From: Phylloscopus collybita
Lineage: Eukaryota > Chordata > Aves > Passeriformes > Phylloscopidae
Direction: 5' to 3'
Length of the DNA: 64,000 nucleotides
Assembly (NCBI GenBank): GCA_027886175.1
Contig: JAJNNQ010000126.1
Coordinates: 1-64,000, forward strand
Part shown: one piece after another, positions 45,916 through 58,951 of the stretch
How the letters are laid out: each line of letters opens with the position of its first letter
How positions within the stretch are numbered: position 1 is the stretch's first letter
Translations under genes and position numbers: made by a program
Notes under the pieces: model-generated
What the model was told of the DNA's origin: nothing
The model's input: the letters and a program-made list of their open reading frames with translations, nothing else
Databases searched by the model: none

Positions 45916-48900
45916 TTCTGTCTTAAATGACCATTTAATTGCTGCCAAACAGATTTGTAGGTCCAGAGTCAAAGGAGGGATTTTCTGTTATTCCTATATG
46001 CCAGTCAAATTAATACAACGAATGCATAATATGAGGAGGCAAGAAATGTTAAGGCAATGTATTCACTACAGCACGATATGGAAGGAAAAAAAAGTCATTG
46101 AACGTGACAGTAGTACCAGTGCCTTTGTGAGAATGTTTGCTTTGGCAAGGAGGGCAAGGGTTCCTCTTTGCAGGAAGAGCTGCTTATTGTACCAGGATAA
46201 CCTTCTGTCCTGAGAAACTGGAATGGCATCAAAAGCAGCTCAGGTGAGCAGAGGAGCAGAACTGTTGCTGGTGACACAATGAAAGTCTGACAGGCAGTCC
46301 GGAGCCTTCAGTGGGAGGATTCACACGGACACCGAGAGCTTCGGGTTGAGCACAGGGCGGAACATTTACGGTCCCGCTCACCCTGGCGGCGGAGGGGATG
46401 GGCTCCCAGGAAGGGAGAGGAATAAACTGTAGAAGAAGGGTAGTTTAAGCCCTCTATGGCTGGGGGCTCTGCCCACTCCTCGGGGATGTACCAAGGGGGC
46501 ACAGCTTGGCCCATGCTTCTGCAGACAGTCGGGGTGGTCATCGGATGAAGGGAGAAGAAACACAGCTCAGTGAAACAGCACTGCCTCCTCTGCAGCCTCC
46601 AGATTCCTGGCCAGGGTATGTGAGGGCAGGCCTAGAGAGACTTGAAGTCAAAACTAGTCCAAACCCATCCCCGTCCCATCCCCTGATAAAATTTTAAATT
46701 TTCTAATTTTTTAATTTTCTAATTTTAAATTAGAAAGAGAGAAAAAAAAAAAAAAAAAAAAAAAAGGAGCATGAGGAGGGTTTTGTGTGCCATTCGTAGC
46801 AGTTTTGCTGTGGCTCGTAAACAAGGCTGGCCTTTGGTTTGCCAGCGTTTAATAGGCCAGTAGACACTTGGCAGGTCTCCTGCTAAAATGTACTAGAAAG
46901 TTGGATCAGCTCTCAGCATGAATATCAAGAATCCACTGTGAAAGCAGCGAGCACAGCAAATTGTCAAGTCAGCAACTAATACACTTCACTGTAATCTTCC
47001 CAAATGTCTTAAGTAGTTTGGCAAATCTCTTGTTGCAATAAATTCTAGTGAAGTTTCGGGGTTTCTTTCTTTTTTTTTTTTTTTTTCAACATATGGCCTT
47101 AAAAAGTAACTTAGCCAAGAACATTTTTAGAGTCAATGCAAAGTTTGCAGGAGATGTTTCCTCAAAATTTGTTTGCACTCTGGCAGTTTTATTCAAATGT
47201 CAACCAGATGCAGAAAGTGTGGAGGTTGGGGTTTTATTTTACAGTCCTGGAAAGTGAAGGTCAAGTCTCTGCAGCATAAATTGTCTTTTTGATTGCCATA
47301 TTTTAGCAGAACAGCAAAGAGTCTTGCTAATAAACTGGTTTGTGGTGTTTTGTTTTGTTTTTCTTCCCTCAGGATGCAGTGCAATAACATGAAAAGTATT
47401 TTAAAAGCCAGTTAGACACCTGCTAAATCAAATGAGTTGGGGTAGGCTATGCCGTGCTTAGCAGTAAAAATTCAATCATACAACCACAACTAGCCAGATT
47501 GTAGCATTGCAGTCTCTGAGCAGCTTTACTGAAATTATTAGGATGACCTGAGGTAGCAGTCAGCATGAAAAACAGCATCAAGATCTGGCAATATATCAGT
47601 TAAAACAAGCCAGCCAGCCAGACTCAGGCCAAATGACCCATGTGGGTATCTAGGACACACTTACCACTCTCCAATCAGCCAGAAAGCTTGTAGAACCATT
47701 TTTTAGGTGGGGATATTGTACTGTACTAATAAAAGTATCACACTCTGGCTCACTGTGGATCCACTACGGAGTGTACAGATGCCTGAGGTGGTGGAGGGAG
47801 AAGATGTGGATCTCAGATGTCTGAGTGAAGGCAAGAACAGTTGGGCTCCCTGAAAACTGGCAGAAAGCACTCTGGGCCACATCACCACCAGTGGCACTTC
47901 CACCGAAGTTCTCAGAAGGATTTTACCATCTATGGTTGTGAGAACAAACCCTGAAAATCAGACAGGCTTGTACTCCACAATCAAGGAGCTCAGTCTACGT
48001 GGCACATGGATGGGTGGAGGTACTGAGAACTCTCACTCCCATGACTCTTGGACATCAGCTGGGAAAACAGCAAGAGATGTACTACCAATGCAGCAGGCAT
48101 GCTGCTGATGTGTCTCAAACTCCTCTCATAATTAAAAGAAAGCATGGGTGCAGAGTCCCCTTCCTGAAGATTTTAGGTGATGTTCGAGGCAGAAGAAGTT
48201 TCTGCTGCTGTACAAATGAAATCAGAGCCCTTTTAAAATTTTTTTATTATTATTTTCTTCTCGTTTGGCTAGTACTTCTGCACATCCTCTGTGCAGCAAT
48301 AGAAATGTGTATATATATGTATAAATGTATATATATGGGTATGTTCTCTAAATAGAACCCTCTCATTGGAGGGGGTTAAAGTACCCCAAACAGACTGGCA
48401 CAAGTTTTCAACATGCCACACTTGGTCTCTACAACGTTCCTACTGAGTGTTTTAGAGAAGGGATGAATATGACTCCTTCCAGCCCTTGTCTCAGCTGCCC
48501 TCATTGATTGGGACCTCTGGTGTGAGGGGGCAGAGAGACAGAGTTCCCAGGCAAGTGCAAAAGAGAAACTTTTTTCAAAAACCAGACCTGTTAAAGGCAG
48601 ATAGAAGTTTTAAGCAGATAAAAGTTACATAGTCACATACTTTTAAAATACAGCCAACACCATCCAACCAGCCACCACACACCATGATGTGAACAGGAGA
48701 TGGTTATGTAACTTGTTTTTCTGCCTCTAATTCAGCTGAGTCACCCCCAGCATCCTTTCCTACTTAGCCAAAGTAACAGGAGTGAGCCATGAGTTTACAA
48801 GGCCTTCCTTTTGGGAAGTTTTACCTATCCACAACAGTCTGGCTCTTCCCAGAGTCAATACAAAGGGAGGCCTGACAACAAGGTCAGCTTCTGAAGGGGC

Positions 48901-51037
48901 AGTATTGCCATGACAGGAGGAGAAGCTGGTGCCTCAGCTGGACACAGCACTCACCTGCTAAGGGACATTTAGGACAATCTCATTTGCCGCTTCTCTTGCC
49001 CTGCTATTAGTGCACTCTTGGCTGCAGTGCTAGGAAGTGGTTTTGCACACACTCTTGCCAGGCAGAGGTACATCTTCCTGACCTTGTGAGTTTGTCCCGT
49101 GGCAGAAGGGAGCTGAACTGAAGTGTCCCTTCTTGCTCTGACTTATATCCGTGAAGAGGAATACAGGAGCTGTAATTGCTCCAGACACATTGCTTCTCAC
49201 AAGGGAACCTGCTCATGGACAGGCTTCCATTTGATTCTTGGAATAGACCCTGATCATGTCTCTAGGCAGAGAGCATCCCTTACCAGGCATTGTGACTCAA
49301 AACGTGCCCCCACGTCAGATTTATCTGCATGCACAGTTTTCTGAAATCTCCAAAGAAATCATCAGCAAGCAGTATATTAAATGATTCATACAGCAGACAG
49401 ACCACTGATGGCATGGAATTTATTACAAATATGTATTTAATAAATGATGTGTGTATTATTATAAACACAAATCTAGGTGAAAATCCAAGGCATGAAGTGT
49501 TCCCGAAAGGTGCGGCCACTGAGTATTCTGGGATCAAACTTTTCCCTTCTTTCCATACAGACACCCCATTGAAATCCTTGAGATTAAATGGGCATGAGCC
49601 TGAGTTTAACATATTGCAGATGTGTACCTACATGTTAAGAACATTGGATACATTGTACTCTAAAATGCTGTTTTACTTGGGGTATTTTTTCAGCACTTAG
49701 GATTACTGGCAATAATAAAAGAGACTCTCCCACAAAGTGCACCGAGATCATGTGACACAGAGAAGACACTGTCATCTACTTCATGATTTAGTATCTGTGA
49801 CACATGGGTAATTCATGGTCTCTGGACATCCAAGATCATATCAACTGTGCAAAGTGTCAAACTGCTCAGTGCATAAAATTATCCAGTTCTGGAAGCAAAG
49901 GTCTTTAGCCAGCTCTGCTGAAGTCGATAGAAAACCTCCTGTGCCAGCAGCCAGGGAAATTGGGTAAAGCCCATACTTAATCAATTTTGCCTTAAAAGAG
50001 AAGGCAACAAGCTGGTCAGAGATTCTGCCTGCACTGCATGACCAGTTCACAGGTAGTATGATCCACAAAACACTGGGCCTGGAGAGTTTCTTGCCAGAAC
50101 TTCTTTGATATTCAGCTGATAAAGGAGGTGGGAGGAGCTGCTGTGCCGCGGAGCTGGGGCTGAGCTGCCTTGCTGTCTTTGTTCTGCACATCTCCACCTC
50201 CTCTGTAACTTCCACCCAAGGGATATTTTCTTTAGGGAGACCTTCCTAGTCTGTAGGGAGCAATTTCCACCCTGCAGCAGTCTGCAGAACAGAAGCACTG
50301 GGGTGTCAGACCAAATGTCCACCCAGCTGAACCCACCTGGTTTAACCACGTACTAGAGACCTGGATGACACACAACTGGGGGAAGATACATATAGCTATA
50401 AATTGCTAGTTCCCCTCTTCTAAATAACAATGAGAATACTTTCAAACACACCTATGATAGCAAGACACGACTCACAAATAACTAGTTCAGGAAAAAAATC
50501 GATCATCTCAAGTTTTTACCAGGAAGTAAGAACACCTGAGAATATACCCAAGGCCCAAGTCATTAGTTGTGGCATATTTACTTGCAAAACTGGACATCAC
50601 TCCAACACCACACCAGATTTTCATGTCAGAATGATCAAACTAATGCTATCCATAGTCAGCACACCAAATGATGTGCAGCAGCAGGAGATACACCTAAGCT
50701 TCAAGTGCTAGTGAGTGAACTCTACTGAGTTCAGAGAGAGGCACCATAAAATCCCAACCATGAATTTGTGGAAGTAAATGGCAGCTTGTCCATGAAGCCA
50801 GCATCCACTTAGGGATGATAACTGCAACATAAATGTGATAATCTCTTGCTGTCCAGATTTCTTCCAGATTATACATCATGCATCTCTTAAAATCAGTGGA
50901 ACTACCATACATTAAAAGGAGTATATTGCAGGGAATTGCAGGGATGTCGTTATCTTTCACTACAAGAAAAACAAAACAAAACAAAACAAAACTTGGGACC
51001 TAAAAATAAATGTTCATATAGTCAAGAATGAATTTTA

Positions 51038-51042
<5 letters not shown>
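45916..51042. other. Intergenic DNA with small low-complexity tracts
   Basis: About 5.1 kb without a recognised gene. It contains an A-run (46742-46765) preceded by an AT-only stretch with near-palindromic TCTAATTTTAAATTAGA, a T14 run near 47072 and an AAAAC repeat (50965-50992). A CpG-richer patch at about 46290-46560 carries a 77-codon minus-strand frame of unknown meaning. Confidence 0.5.

Positions 51043-51097
<55 letters not shown>
51043..51097. repeat. Uninterrupted T55 run
   Basis: A pure T tract of about 55 bases, read directly from the sequence. No LINE or SINE body is recognisable to its left on the minus strand, so I do not call it a retroposon tail. Homopolymer length may be affected by sequencing error. 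Confidence 0.9.
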
Positions 51098-53358
51098 CTC
51101 TCTTAGCTGAGGAACTACTTTAAGCCTGGGACAATCATGTTACTAAAGGTTTACAGTAAGATTTTTGTTGCAACTTGACTGCAAACGACATGGATGCAAA
51201 TCAACAAGTAAGGTCTTCTTTCCATTTGTACAGGAGCAGAATGTGCCACTGCACAAGTCAGTGGCTGCCCTGCCTGTGTCAGGGCTGCCTGCCCAGCAGC
51301 AGGTAACACACAAAGGTAGAAAAAGTCATTGCACACTATCTGAGAGCTCTGCTCCATGATATACCAGAATAATGATGGGCAATAATAAATGAGACTCCTC
51401 AGCTCTCTTCTTTGGCTGAGTAGCTCTAGCTGAGTCAGAAAAGTCTCATTTTTCCAGTGTGTACTTTTGTTAGGTCAATAGAGGGACTGTTACGGAGTGG
51501 TAACGTGAGCTGGGTAATGTGTGCAGGTTCTGGGGCTTTATTGTGTCCCTGCTATGTTAATTAGTATTAGGAACATGATGGATTGGCAACACATGTATTT
51601 TCTGAGTCTTAAACCAGCCCTGAGAGTTTAGCACTCCATTAGTTACACATCACAGGAACCCAGGGATGTTTACTTTAAAAAGTATCACTTACAAGAATGA
51701 AACACTCTAATTCATTCCTGATAGGGGCTGTGGGGAGCACCCGCCCAAGATCCAGGTTCTGCAGGACAGTGCTCCAGCCCTCTCCAGGGTGACCCTGGGA
51801 ATCCCACACCAAAACTTCCTCTGAAGCATCTCCTGAGGGAGTGACAGATGGAGAAACACCAGCCTGGACAAGCAAGAGGTTTTCTCTTATCTGGTCGAGA
51901 AGGTAGGAGCTGGGAGTTTGGTGAGAGGTGTGTATAACACATCTCTCAGTGCAATTGCTCCACAGAAGAGAAATCAGAGGAAGAGGCAAGGCTGTTGCCT
52001 TCCCCTGGCCATTACAGCCCTTTCTCCCCTCAAAAAATTCCACCATACCAACATACCAGCCAGCAAGAGAAATTTCCTCTCTGCGATCCGGAGGTGCAAA
52101 TCAGCATGGAGGGGGAAAAAATTCCAAAAGAGCCTTACACCTTCTCAAGGAGCCAAGGAGAAATGGTAGCAAGAGATGCTGTATACAAGTTTTCCATAGC
52201 CAAATCTAGGAAAATGATCCTTCCATGCACCAAATAACAGAAAACCTGCAGCTCTGCTCCCTGATGCTGTGCCTCCCTGGAAAAAATCCTGTGAAGTTTC
52301 CTGTCCTTCAGTAGCATGGGAGAAGGTCACTTGTCCCACATAATTATTCCAAAGAAGCGCTGGTACCTCTAGAAGACAAAAACCATTCTATTTCCTCTTT
52401 TTGTGCAGTCTCTCTTTCCCATTATCAGTCAACTTCTGGAGTCTCAAGAACAGCTGTCTTCCTTGCACATGGCTTTATTCCCCATACAAATTCTCCCTCA
52501 CCTCAAACCTGGACTGGCAGGCTAATATTTGTTTTCTTACTATTAATATTAAAAATTCCACCACAGAAATCTGCAAGTATGGCAACATAAAAAAAAAAAA
52601 GGTATCTTCACCTTCTAGCAAATCAGTCAGTAGCCACCAATTTTTCAGCCACCCTGTGGTGCTGATTTTGGCAAATGTCCTAAAACAACTTTGTGTTCTC
52701 AATGTATGCATGGGATTACCCTTCATCATCCCAGTTACAGTGGATAGCAATTAATAATTAGCCAAGTGAGCTCTGGTAGAGTAATGGACCTGAGGCTGGC
52801 CTGACGTTTCTCACTGGTCTTTCAGCATGGCTGACAGTAGCTAGAAACCAATTACTTGTGCAGGAAGCCTCCAAATGGTGACACTTGCTGTTGTAATGGG
52901 CTGAGCTGGCTTTGTGTGTTACAAACCCCAGATGTGTGAACCCAAGTGGATGATTGCAATCAGAAAAGAAGTGCCAAAATCACTTCCAGATTGTCATTGA
53001 ACCATTTTCCCTCTACAGACCATGGTTCTGCAGTCAGTTATGTCTGTGTAATGCAACAGAGAAAATTTAAGTTAAATATTCAGGCCATGAATTGGATTTG
53101 TTTGTGTCTTCCTGGCCACGTATTCTTATCTGTAGACAGAGCCACTTTCTCCTGTGTTCAATTGTCTATAGGTTAGAATATAGGTGTAAAATATAGGTGC
53201 ACAGGTGTAGGGTATGTGGCCTAGTGAGGCCAGCACATTTACAATCACCACATGTGAAACCAGCATCGTGGTGTTCTTGCCATGCTGGCAAGTCAAAAAG
53301 AAAAGTTGCTTTAACTTGAAAGCTAAAGGTGGCCACCCTTTTGCATCTTGGTGCATTC
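51098..53358. other. Intergenic DNA, no gene recognised
   Basis: Short, overlapping, domain-free frames on both strands and one A12 run (about 52589-52600). Nothing else identified. Confidence 0.5.
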
Positions 53359-53413
53359 AGTATATTATTATTATTATTATATTATATTATATTATATTAT
53401 ATTCAGTATATTA

Positions 53414-53450
<37 letters not shown>

Positions 53451-53472
53451 GTAATATACATTCAGTATATTA
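53359..53472. repeat. ATT/ATATT microsatellite
   Basis: Blocks of ATT and ATATT separated by three copies of ATTCAGTATATTAT. The open frames rich in Ile and Tyr are artefacts. Confidence 0.95.
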
Positions 53473-55017
53473 TTTTAACCGGGTTTTGGTGCAACCATGC
53501 TCTAAGGACTTCTGTGATTTTATTGTTTTTCAGTGAACAAAAGGAATGCTGGCAGTGCCGCTGTCAACAACTACAAAGCTAAGAGGCAATTAAAACAATC
53601 AAAAAAACAACAGCATCTGCAGAGATATTTTTCAGTCTTTGTGACATCCTACAGTATGCAGTATGTCATCACAGCTTGCCTTACCACTCAGCTGTCAGGC
53701 CCTGCCAGCACCTGAGCAATAAATAACAGGCCCAGGACAAGCCAGATGTGCTGGTATAAATTCATTACTGATATGGAGAAGCCAGATCAGCATGTGGCAA
53801 GGCAGGTGAGCACTGCAGATCACCCTGCTGCCCCTCTTAGTGTGTAAGATAAGTGACCAGAATCAGGGGCATGACCCTCTCCCCTCACAGCTTGCTCCCA
53901 GCCATTCTTGGGCAAACGATCCTTCAGCTCCTTTCACATCAGCAGCGCAAACTTCATAACTTGCATTCTGCACTGAAACCTTGCACACTGCAATCCTAAA
54001 AGTTTACAGCGGCCTCCCAGCAATGCCAAAACACAGGCAGGCAAGTCCAGTCATAATCCTCCTGCAGGATGTTGTGCTCTGCAGTCATTTCCTGCCTCTC
54101 ACGTGCAAGGGTAGCAGGCACAGCTAAAGAGGCTGAAATGGGCTTTATGGCTTGGCACATCTCTAATAAAACAAGAGCCTTGATCATGTGAGGGAAGGGA
54201 TATAAATACTGCAGCACTCTGGAAGCGCTGTGGCAAGCAGAACATCTGTTTGTTACATTTTCCAGTGTTTTATTTCCAGTTGCCCATGACGAGGGATCAG
54301 AGCTTTTAGCAGCACAAACCACGCTCAGTGGTAAGCACAGCACTGTCCTCCTGAGGTGTTCCTTGAGCATCATAAAGCAACAGCTTCATTATGGCAAGGT
54401 CACAGAGAGTCAGAAAACAGGGCACAGGAAAGAGAGTTTGAGAATGGGCCACATTCTGTGAAGAAAGTATTTTACTCACAGGTAAGGGGATTTATTTTGT
54501 CTGAACACAGACACTTTGGGCAGCATGAAGGAGAATTCTGAGAAAAGTTTACTGTGGTTAAATATTCTACACTAGAGCTCTCCACAAAATCCCTACAATG
54601 ATATTAGCCTACTGACACTCATCTCAAGGAATGAGTTTTGGTAACATAAACTTTACTCTGTGTTGTACATTAGCTCAATATCACTACTGAACAAGAAAGA
54701 GGATGTGTTCCAAAAATGTTATTGCTAATGGGAAAATCAGAAAACACCACACTCAGCAGTGAAGTCCATAAGGAAATTCACTTGAGGCCACATCCAAGGT
54801 ATTACTCTCCTTGGTTTGGTCTTCATTTTATGTGCACCATTGAAAAGTGTTACATAGTGAACTCACTTCACAGTAATGAAATGCTGTTTTATTAAATATA
54901 CCCTTGATGGGTCTCTGGGTCAGCCAAAGACCTCAGAATGATGCAAACATAAAGGCAGTCATCAAGTAAAATGAACATCCTAGTCAAACTCAACACAAAC
55001 CAGACCAAGGTATCTCT
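53473..55017. other. Intergenic DNA, no gene recognised
   Basis: No exon, RNA gene or repeat family recognised. The longest frame (minus strand, 125 codons, 53996-54373) has no domain. Confidence 0.5.
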
Positions 55018-55133
55018 ATTAAAAAAAAGAAAAAAAAAAAACAAAAACAAAAACAAAAACAAAAAAAAAAAAACCACAAAAAAAACCCAAACCAAAACAA
55101 AACAAACAAAAAAACCAAACCCAAAAAAACCCA
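55018..55133. repeat. A-rich AAAAAC tract
   Basis: Poly(A) with regular C interruptions (AAAACA, AAAAACC), about 115 bases. Confidence 0.95.
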
Positions 55134-56542
55134 CCAGCACTAGCTGACTCTACTCAGAAGGAGCCAGAAGGAGCCAAATACGAGTTCAGAAAATAAATCT
55201 ATTTACACCACTAGCTACTTTTCAAAATCTTGCACACTGGAGACAGGCAGCCAGCTTCTCCACAGAAACTGTCTCACAAAAAACACTTGTGGGCTGAGCA
55301 TCCACAAAAAAAGAGATTTACAAAGACAGTGAGGCCTTTGGGTGTGTGTGTACTGCCTATTTCCTAAGCATAAAACACAAGACCCAGAGCAAGTTACATG
55401 AAAACTGCTTGACATTACTGCCATCTCTCCCAACAGTGAGATGATTTTTAAGATTAGTTAAAGTACCTGATATTAATTAAGGCAATGCAAAGAAAATATC
55501 CCAATGCATATTCTTCCCATACTACAGGAATGCTACTGAGTGGGTTGGATCTTGGTTTTTTGTTTGTTTTGGGTTGGTTTTTTTTACCAGCATCTGAAGT
55601 TACAATAGGAATTAGCAGAAAAGTAGTGGCAATGGGGAATCCCTATGCTGTTGGAGAGCTTGGCTGGAGAGAGATGTAGGAGAAATGTTGGTGACCTGCA
55701 GTTCTCACAGCTCCCTGCCTCCTGACAAGCCAATCCCTACATTTATTCCAGGCACAGTTAAAAGTACAGCAAATCAAATCCCCACTACAGGTCCCTCATT
55801 CAGAACTGAGACCTTGGCACTGACAATTAGCAAGGCAGTCAGGATATTTCTAAGGTAAAGGGGGTGAAATTCAAGCCTGTCAAGGAGGACTACTTCCTAG
55901 ACAGGATGTAAGAGGGATTGCTTGGCATGAGGAGAAAGATAGCCTAGGTAACTTTCACTTACAGCAGATACACAAGGCATTACCACAGGCACTTTGGTAA
56001 TTCTGACTGCAAAGTGTTTTTCATTGGAGAATGTGAAACAAACTCCTGCATCTGGTGTCAGTCCTGCTTTCCAGGCAGATATTTTACATTCTGATACAGC
56101 ACATATATGTACATGCATGTATCATATATATATTCTGACACAGCACACTGAAATAATAATGGATTATAACCAGGAGAGATCAAGATAACAAGTAGCAAAA
56201 AAAAAAAGAGGCTTGAGATGTCCAAGACAAAGGAAGCTGGGAAAAGATTTACATCTTCATATCAAAAAGCAGCTGGCAGTTAGTGGCCCAGCACAGACAA
56301 CCTCTGTTGAAAGAGCATACACCTCATCCATTATATACTGACATTGCCAAACATCTCTGGACTGACCAGACACTAATTGAGTTTATACCACTGGCACTGT
56401 TTAACTGCCTAGTAGCAAGAAAAATGTAAAACTTTGGTTACACACTGAGGAAAAGAATAAGCCTCTAGAATGACAAAGGAAAAAGGCAATATCAAATTCC
56501 TTGAAACGCTGGTAGACTAGAGGAACCAAAGGTTGGTCGTAT
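55134..56542. other. Intergenic DNA, no gene recognised
   Basis: Nothing beyond a short ATATATGTACATGCATGT run near 56101-56125 and small A-runs. Confidence 0.5.
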
Positions 56543-56547
56543 GGCTT

Positions 56548-57165
56548 TGTCCCAGTTTCAGCTGGGATGGAGTTAATTTTCTTCTCAGGAGCTGGTACAG
56601 TGCTCTGGTTTGGATTCAGTAAGAGAATAATGGTAACATACTCATTTTAGTCATTGCTGAGGAGCTCTTAGTGTTAAGAAGGAACTTTTCAGATTCCTGT
56701 GCTCTGCCAGGGAGCAGGGACACAAGAATATGGGAGGGAGCATACCTGGGACAGGTGATCTGAACTGGCCAAGGGGATATTCTGTAGCACAGAACAACTT
56801 CATGCTCAGTATATAAATGGGGGAAAGTGTCCTAGAGGAGCTGATCACTACTGAGGGACAGGTTGGGTATTGATCAGTGGGTGGTTGAGCCACATCCTGG
56901 CCATAACTGCACCATGCATTATTCTTCCTCTTGGGTTTTATTTCTCTCTTCCCCTGCCCTTTCCATTACAAGTGTTATTATTGTTTTTACCATTCATTGT
57001 TAGCAATGACAGTATTTTAGTGTAGTTTAGTTGGAATTTTTGAACTGTTCTTATATCAACACTTAAGGTTCCCCTTTTTATCCAGTTCTCCTTCCTATCT
57101 GGGGTCCAGGGGCTGAGCAGGTGCCTGCATGCCACTTAACTGCCTGTAGGGGTTAAACCACAACA
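56548..57165 (+). mobile_element. Solo LTR, ERVL type, with perfect duplication
   Basis: 618 bp from TGTCCCAGTTTCAGC to GGGGTTAAACCACAACA. The five bases before it (56543-56547) and after it (57166-57170) are both GGCTT, a perfect target-site duplication. A TATA-like GTATATAAATGGG lies near 56808. It shares terminal and internal blocks with the solo LTR at 34941-35509. An LTR with intact duplication and no internal region shows that the provirus was lost by LTR-LTR recombination. Confidence 0.93.
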
Positions 57166-57170
57166 GGCTT

Positions 57171-57551
57171 CCTGAAACATTCCTTCTTTATTTGTCGGGC
57201 CCACCTCCACAGTCAAATAGGATAATGCTTTTGACATCTTTGACTTTTTGTGAGAGAGGACTTCAGAGAGAAGCAGGCAAGGCACATGGGAACTTGCTGG
57301 CTCTCCCTTGGGGCTGTGGGAGCTTCATGCTGCCCAGGGGTGGGCAGAGGCTGCAGTGAAGCCGATGCCTGCTGTGTTGCCTGCCTCTTGTCTTCAGGTT
57401 TGAAAAAGTAGCTCTGAGGGGGCAGGAGCCCTGGTGGCACCTGCCCTGCCACCTGCTTCTTTGCCACACTGAGCTGATCCCCAAAGCAAACAGCAAACTG
57501 GGCCCTGGGAAAGTTATCAGAGCCAGGGAGGGACAGATCCACCCCTCATTG
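57171..57551. other. Intergenic DNA, no gene recognised
   Basis: GC-moderate. The minus-strand 109-codon frame shows no domain. Lies between the solo LTR and the minisatellites. Confidence 0.5.
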
Positions 57552-58040
57552 TTGTAACATCATCTGGCCAGAACCTCACCCAGCCACAACGTCATCTGGC
57601 TAGGAAGTCACTCAGGCATAACATCATCACCCAGCTGTAACATCATCACCCAGCTGCAACATCATCACCCAGCTGTAACATCATCACCCAGCTGTAACAT
57701 CATCATCCAGCTGTAACATCATCACACAGCTGTAACATCATCACCCAGCTGCAACATCATCACCCAGCTATAACATCATCACCCAGCTGTAACATCATCA
57801 TCTGGCCTTAATGTCATCATCCAGCCATAATGTCATCACCTGGCCATAACATCATCATCCAGCCACAACGTCATCATCCAAACCATAACATCATCATCCA
57901 GCTACACGTCACCATCCAGCTATAGCATCATCATCTGGCCATAATGTCATCACCCAGCCGTAACATCATCACCCAGCCACAAAGTCATCAGCCAGCCACA
58001 GTGTCATCATTGGGCCATAACATCATCATCCGGCCACAAC
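57552..58040. repeat. 19-bp minisatellite (ACATCATCACCCAGCTGTA units)
   Basis: Roughly 25 copies of a 19-bp unit, best preserved at about 57620-57800 and more diverged at both ends, with variants such as CATCATCTGGCCATAAT. It passes directly into the 16-bp array. Confidence 0.95.
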
Positions 58041-58044
58041 CTCA

Positions 58045-58604
58045 CCCAGGCACAGAGCCACCCAGGCACAGAGTTACCCAGGCACAGGGTCACCCAGGCA
58101 CAGAGTTATCCAGGCACAGAGTTACCCAGGCACAGGGTCACCCAGGCACAGAGTCACCCAGGCACAGAGTCACCCAGGCACAGGGTCACCCAGGCACAGG
58201 GTCACCCAGGCACAGAGTTACCCAGGCACAGAGTTACCCAGGCACAGAGCCACCCAGGCACAGAGTCACCCAGGCACAGAGTCACCCAGGCACAGGGTCA
58301 CCCAGGCACAGAGCCACCCAGGCACAGGGTCACCCAGGCACAGGGTCACCCAGGCACAGAGTCACCCAGGCACAGGGTCACCCAGGCACAGAGCCACCCA
58401 GGCACAGAGTTACCCAGGCACAGAGTTACCCAGGCACAGGGTCACCCAGGCACAGAGTTACCCAGGCACAGAGTTACCCAGGCACAGAGTTACCCAGGCA
58501 CAAAGCCACCCAGGCACAGAGTTACCCAGGCACAGAGTCACCCAGGCACAGAGTTACCCAGGCACAGAGTTACCCAGGCACAGAGTTACCCAGGCACAGA
58601 GTTA
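58045..58604. repeat. 16-bp minisatellite (CCCAGGCACAGAGTTA units)
   Basis: 560 bp, exactly 35 units of 16 bp by position. Units differ mainly at the end: GAGTTA, GAGTCA, GGGTCA and GAGCCA. Units are far more uniform than in the 19-bp array, indicating more recent expansion. Because 16 is not a multiple of three, each translated frame has a 16-residue period; the 291-codon frame across it is not a gene. Confidence 0.97.
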
Positions 58605-58951
58605 CCCTGCCGAAGCGTGCCCCAGCAGCAGCCGCTCCTGCCCGGACCCCATCCCGGCTCGGCGCTGTCACTAGGTGGGGCCGTCGGCTCTCGGAGCCTC
58701 CTCTCCTCCCCTCCCAAATCCATCACCGCTCCTCGGCCCTTTCAAACCCTCACAGTGCCTGGCAGGGATACAGCCAGACCGCCTTCTTTTATGGGAAGAC
58801 AAGGCCTCAGTGCTTTTGATGTCCAGGTCACGTTGTGCAAGACAGCTTTTACTTTAGGTATTTGTTTTAATAATATCTGTTACATGGTCTGAGTAATGTA
58901 TGTTACAGTCGCTTGCAACTGACTTTTTCCTCCTCTCATCTCAACTCAGGG
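58605..58951. other. Non-repetitive sequence after minisatellite
   Basis: GC-rich for about 80 bases, then ordinary sequence. No gene recognised. Confidence 0.5.

Noticed and set aside
45682..46213. Phe/Gly/Trp-rich and Lys/Pro/Thr-rich frames up to 170 codons
   Set aside because: Translation of the G/T low-complexity tract.
49841..50349. Minus-strand frames of 124 and 100 codons considered as LINE reverse transcriptase
   Set aside because: No reverse-transcriptase motif, no CR1 3' end and no similarity to the CR1 text seen at 31 kb.
51043..51097. T55 run as the tail of a minus-strand retroposon
   Set aside because: No recognisable SINE, LINE or processed-gene body to its left and no flanking duplication seen.
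57552..58604. Repeat arrays as a possible CRISPR
   Set aside because: Units abut with no unique spacers, and the genome is avian; this is a minisatellite.
57944..58819. A 291-codon frame with a 16-residue repeat
   Set aside because: It is a translation of the 16-bp minisatellite. There is no promoter, signal peptide or splice context, and the unit variation shows no codon-level pattern.
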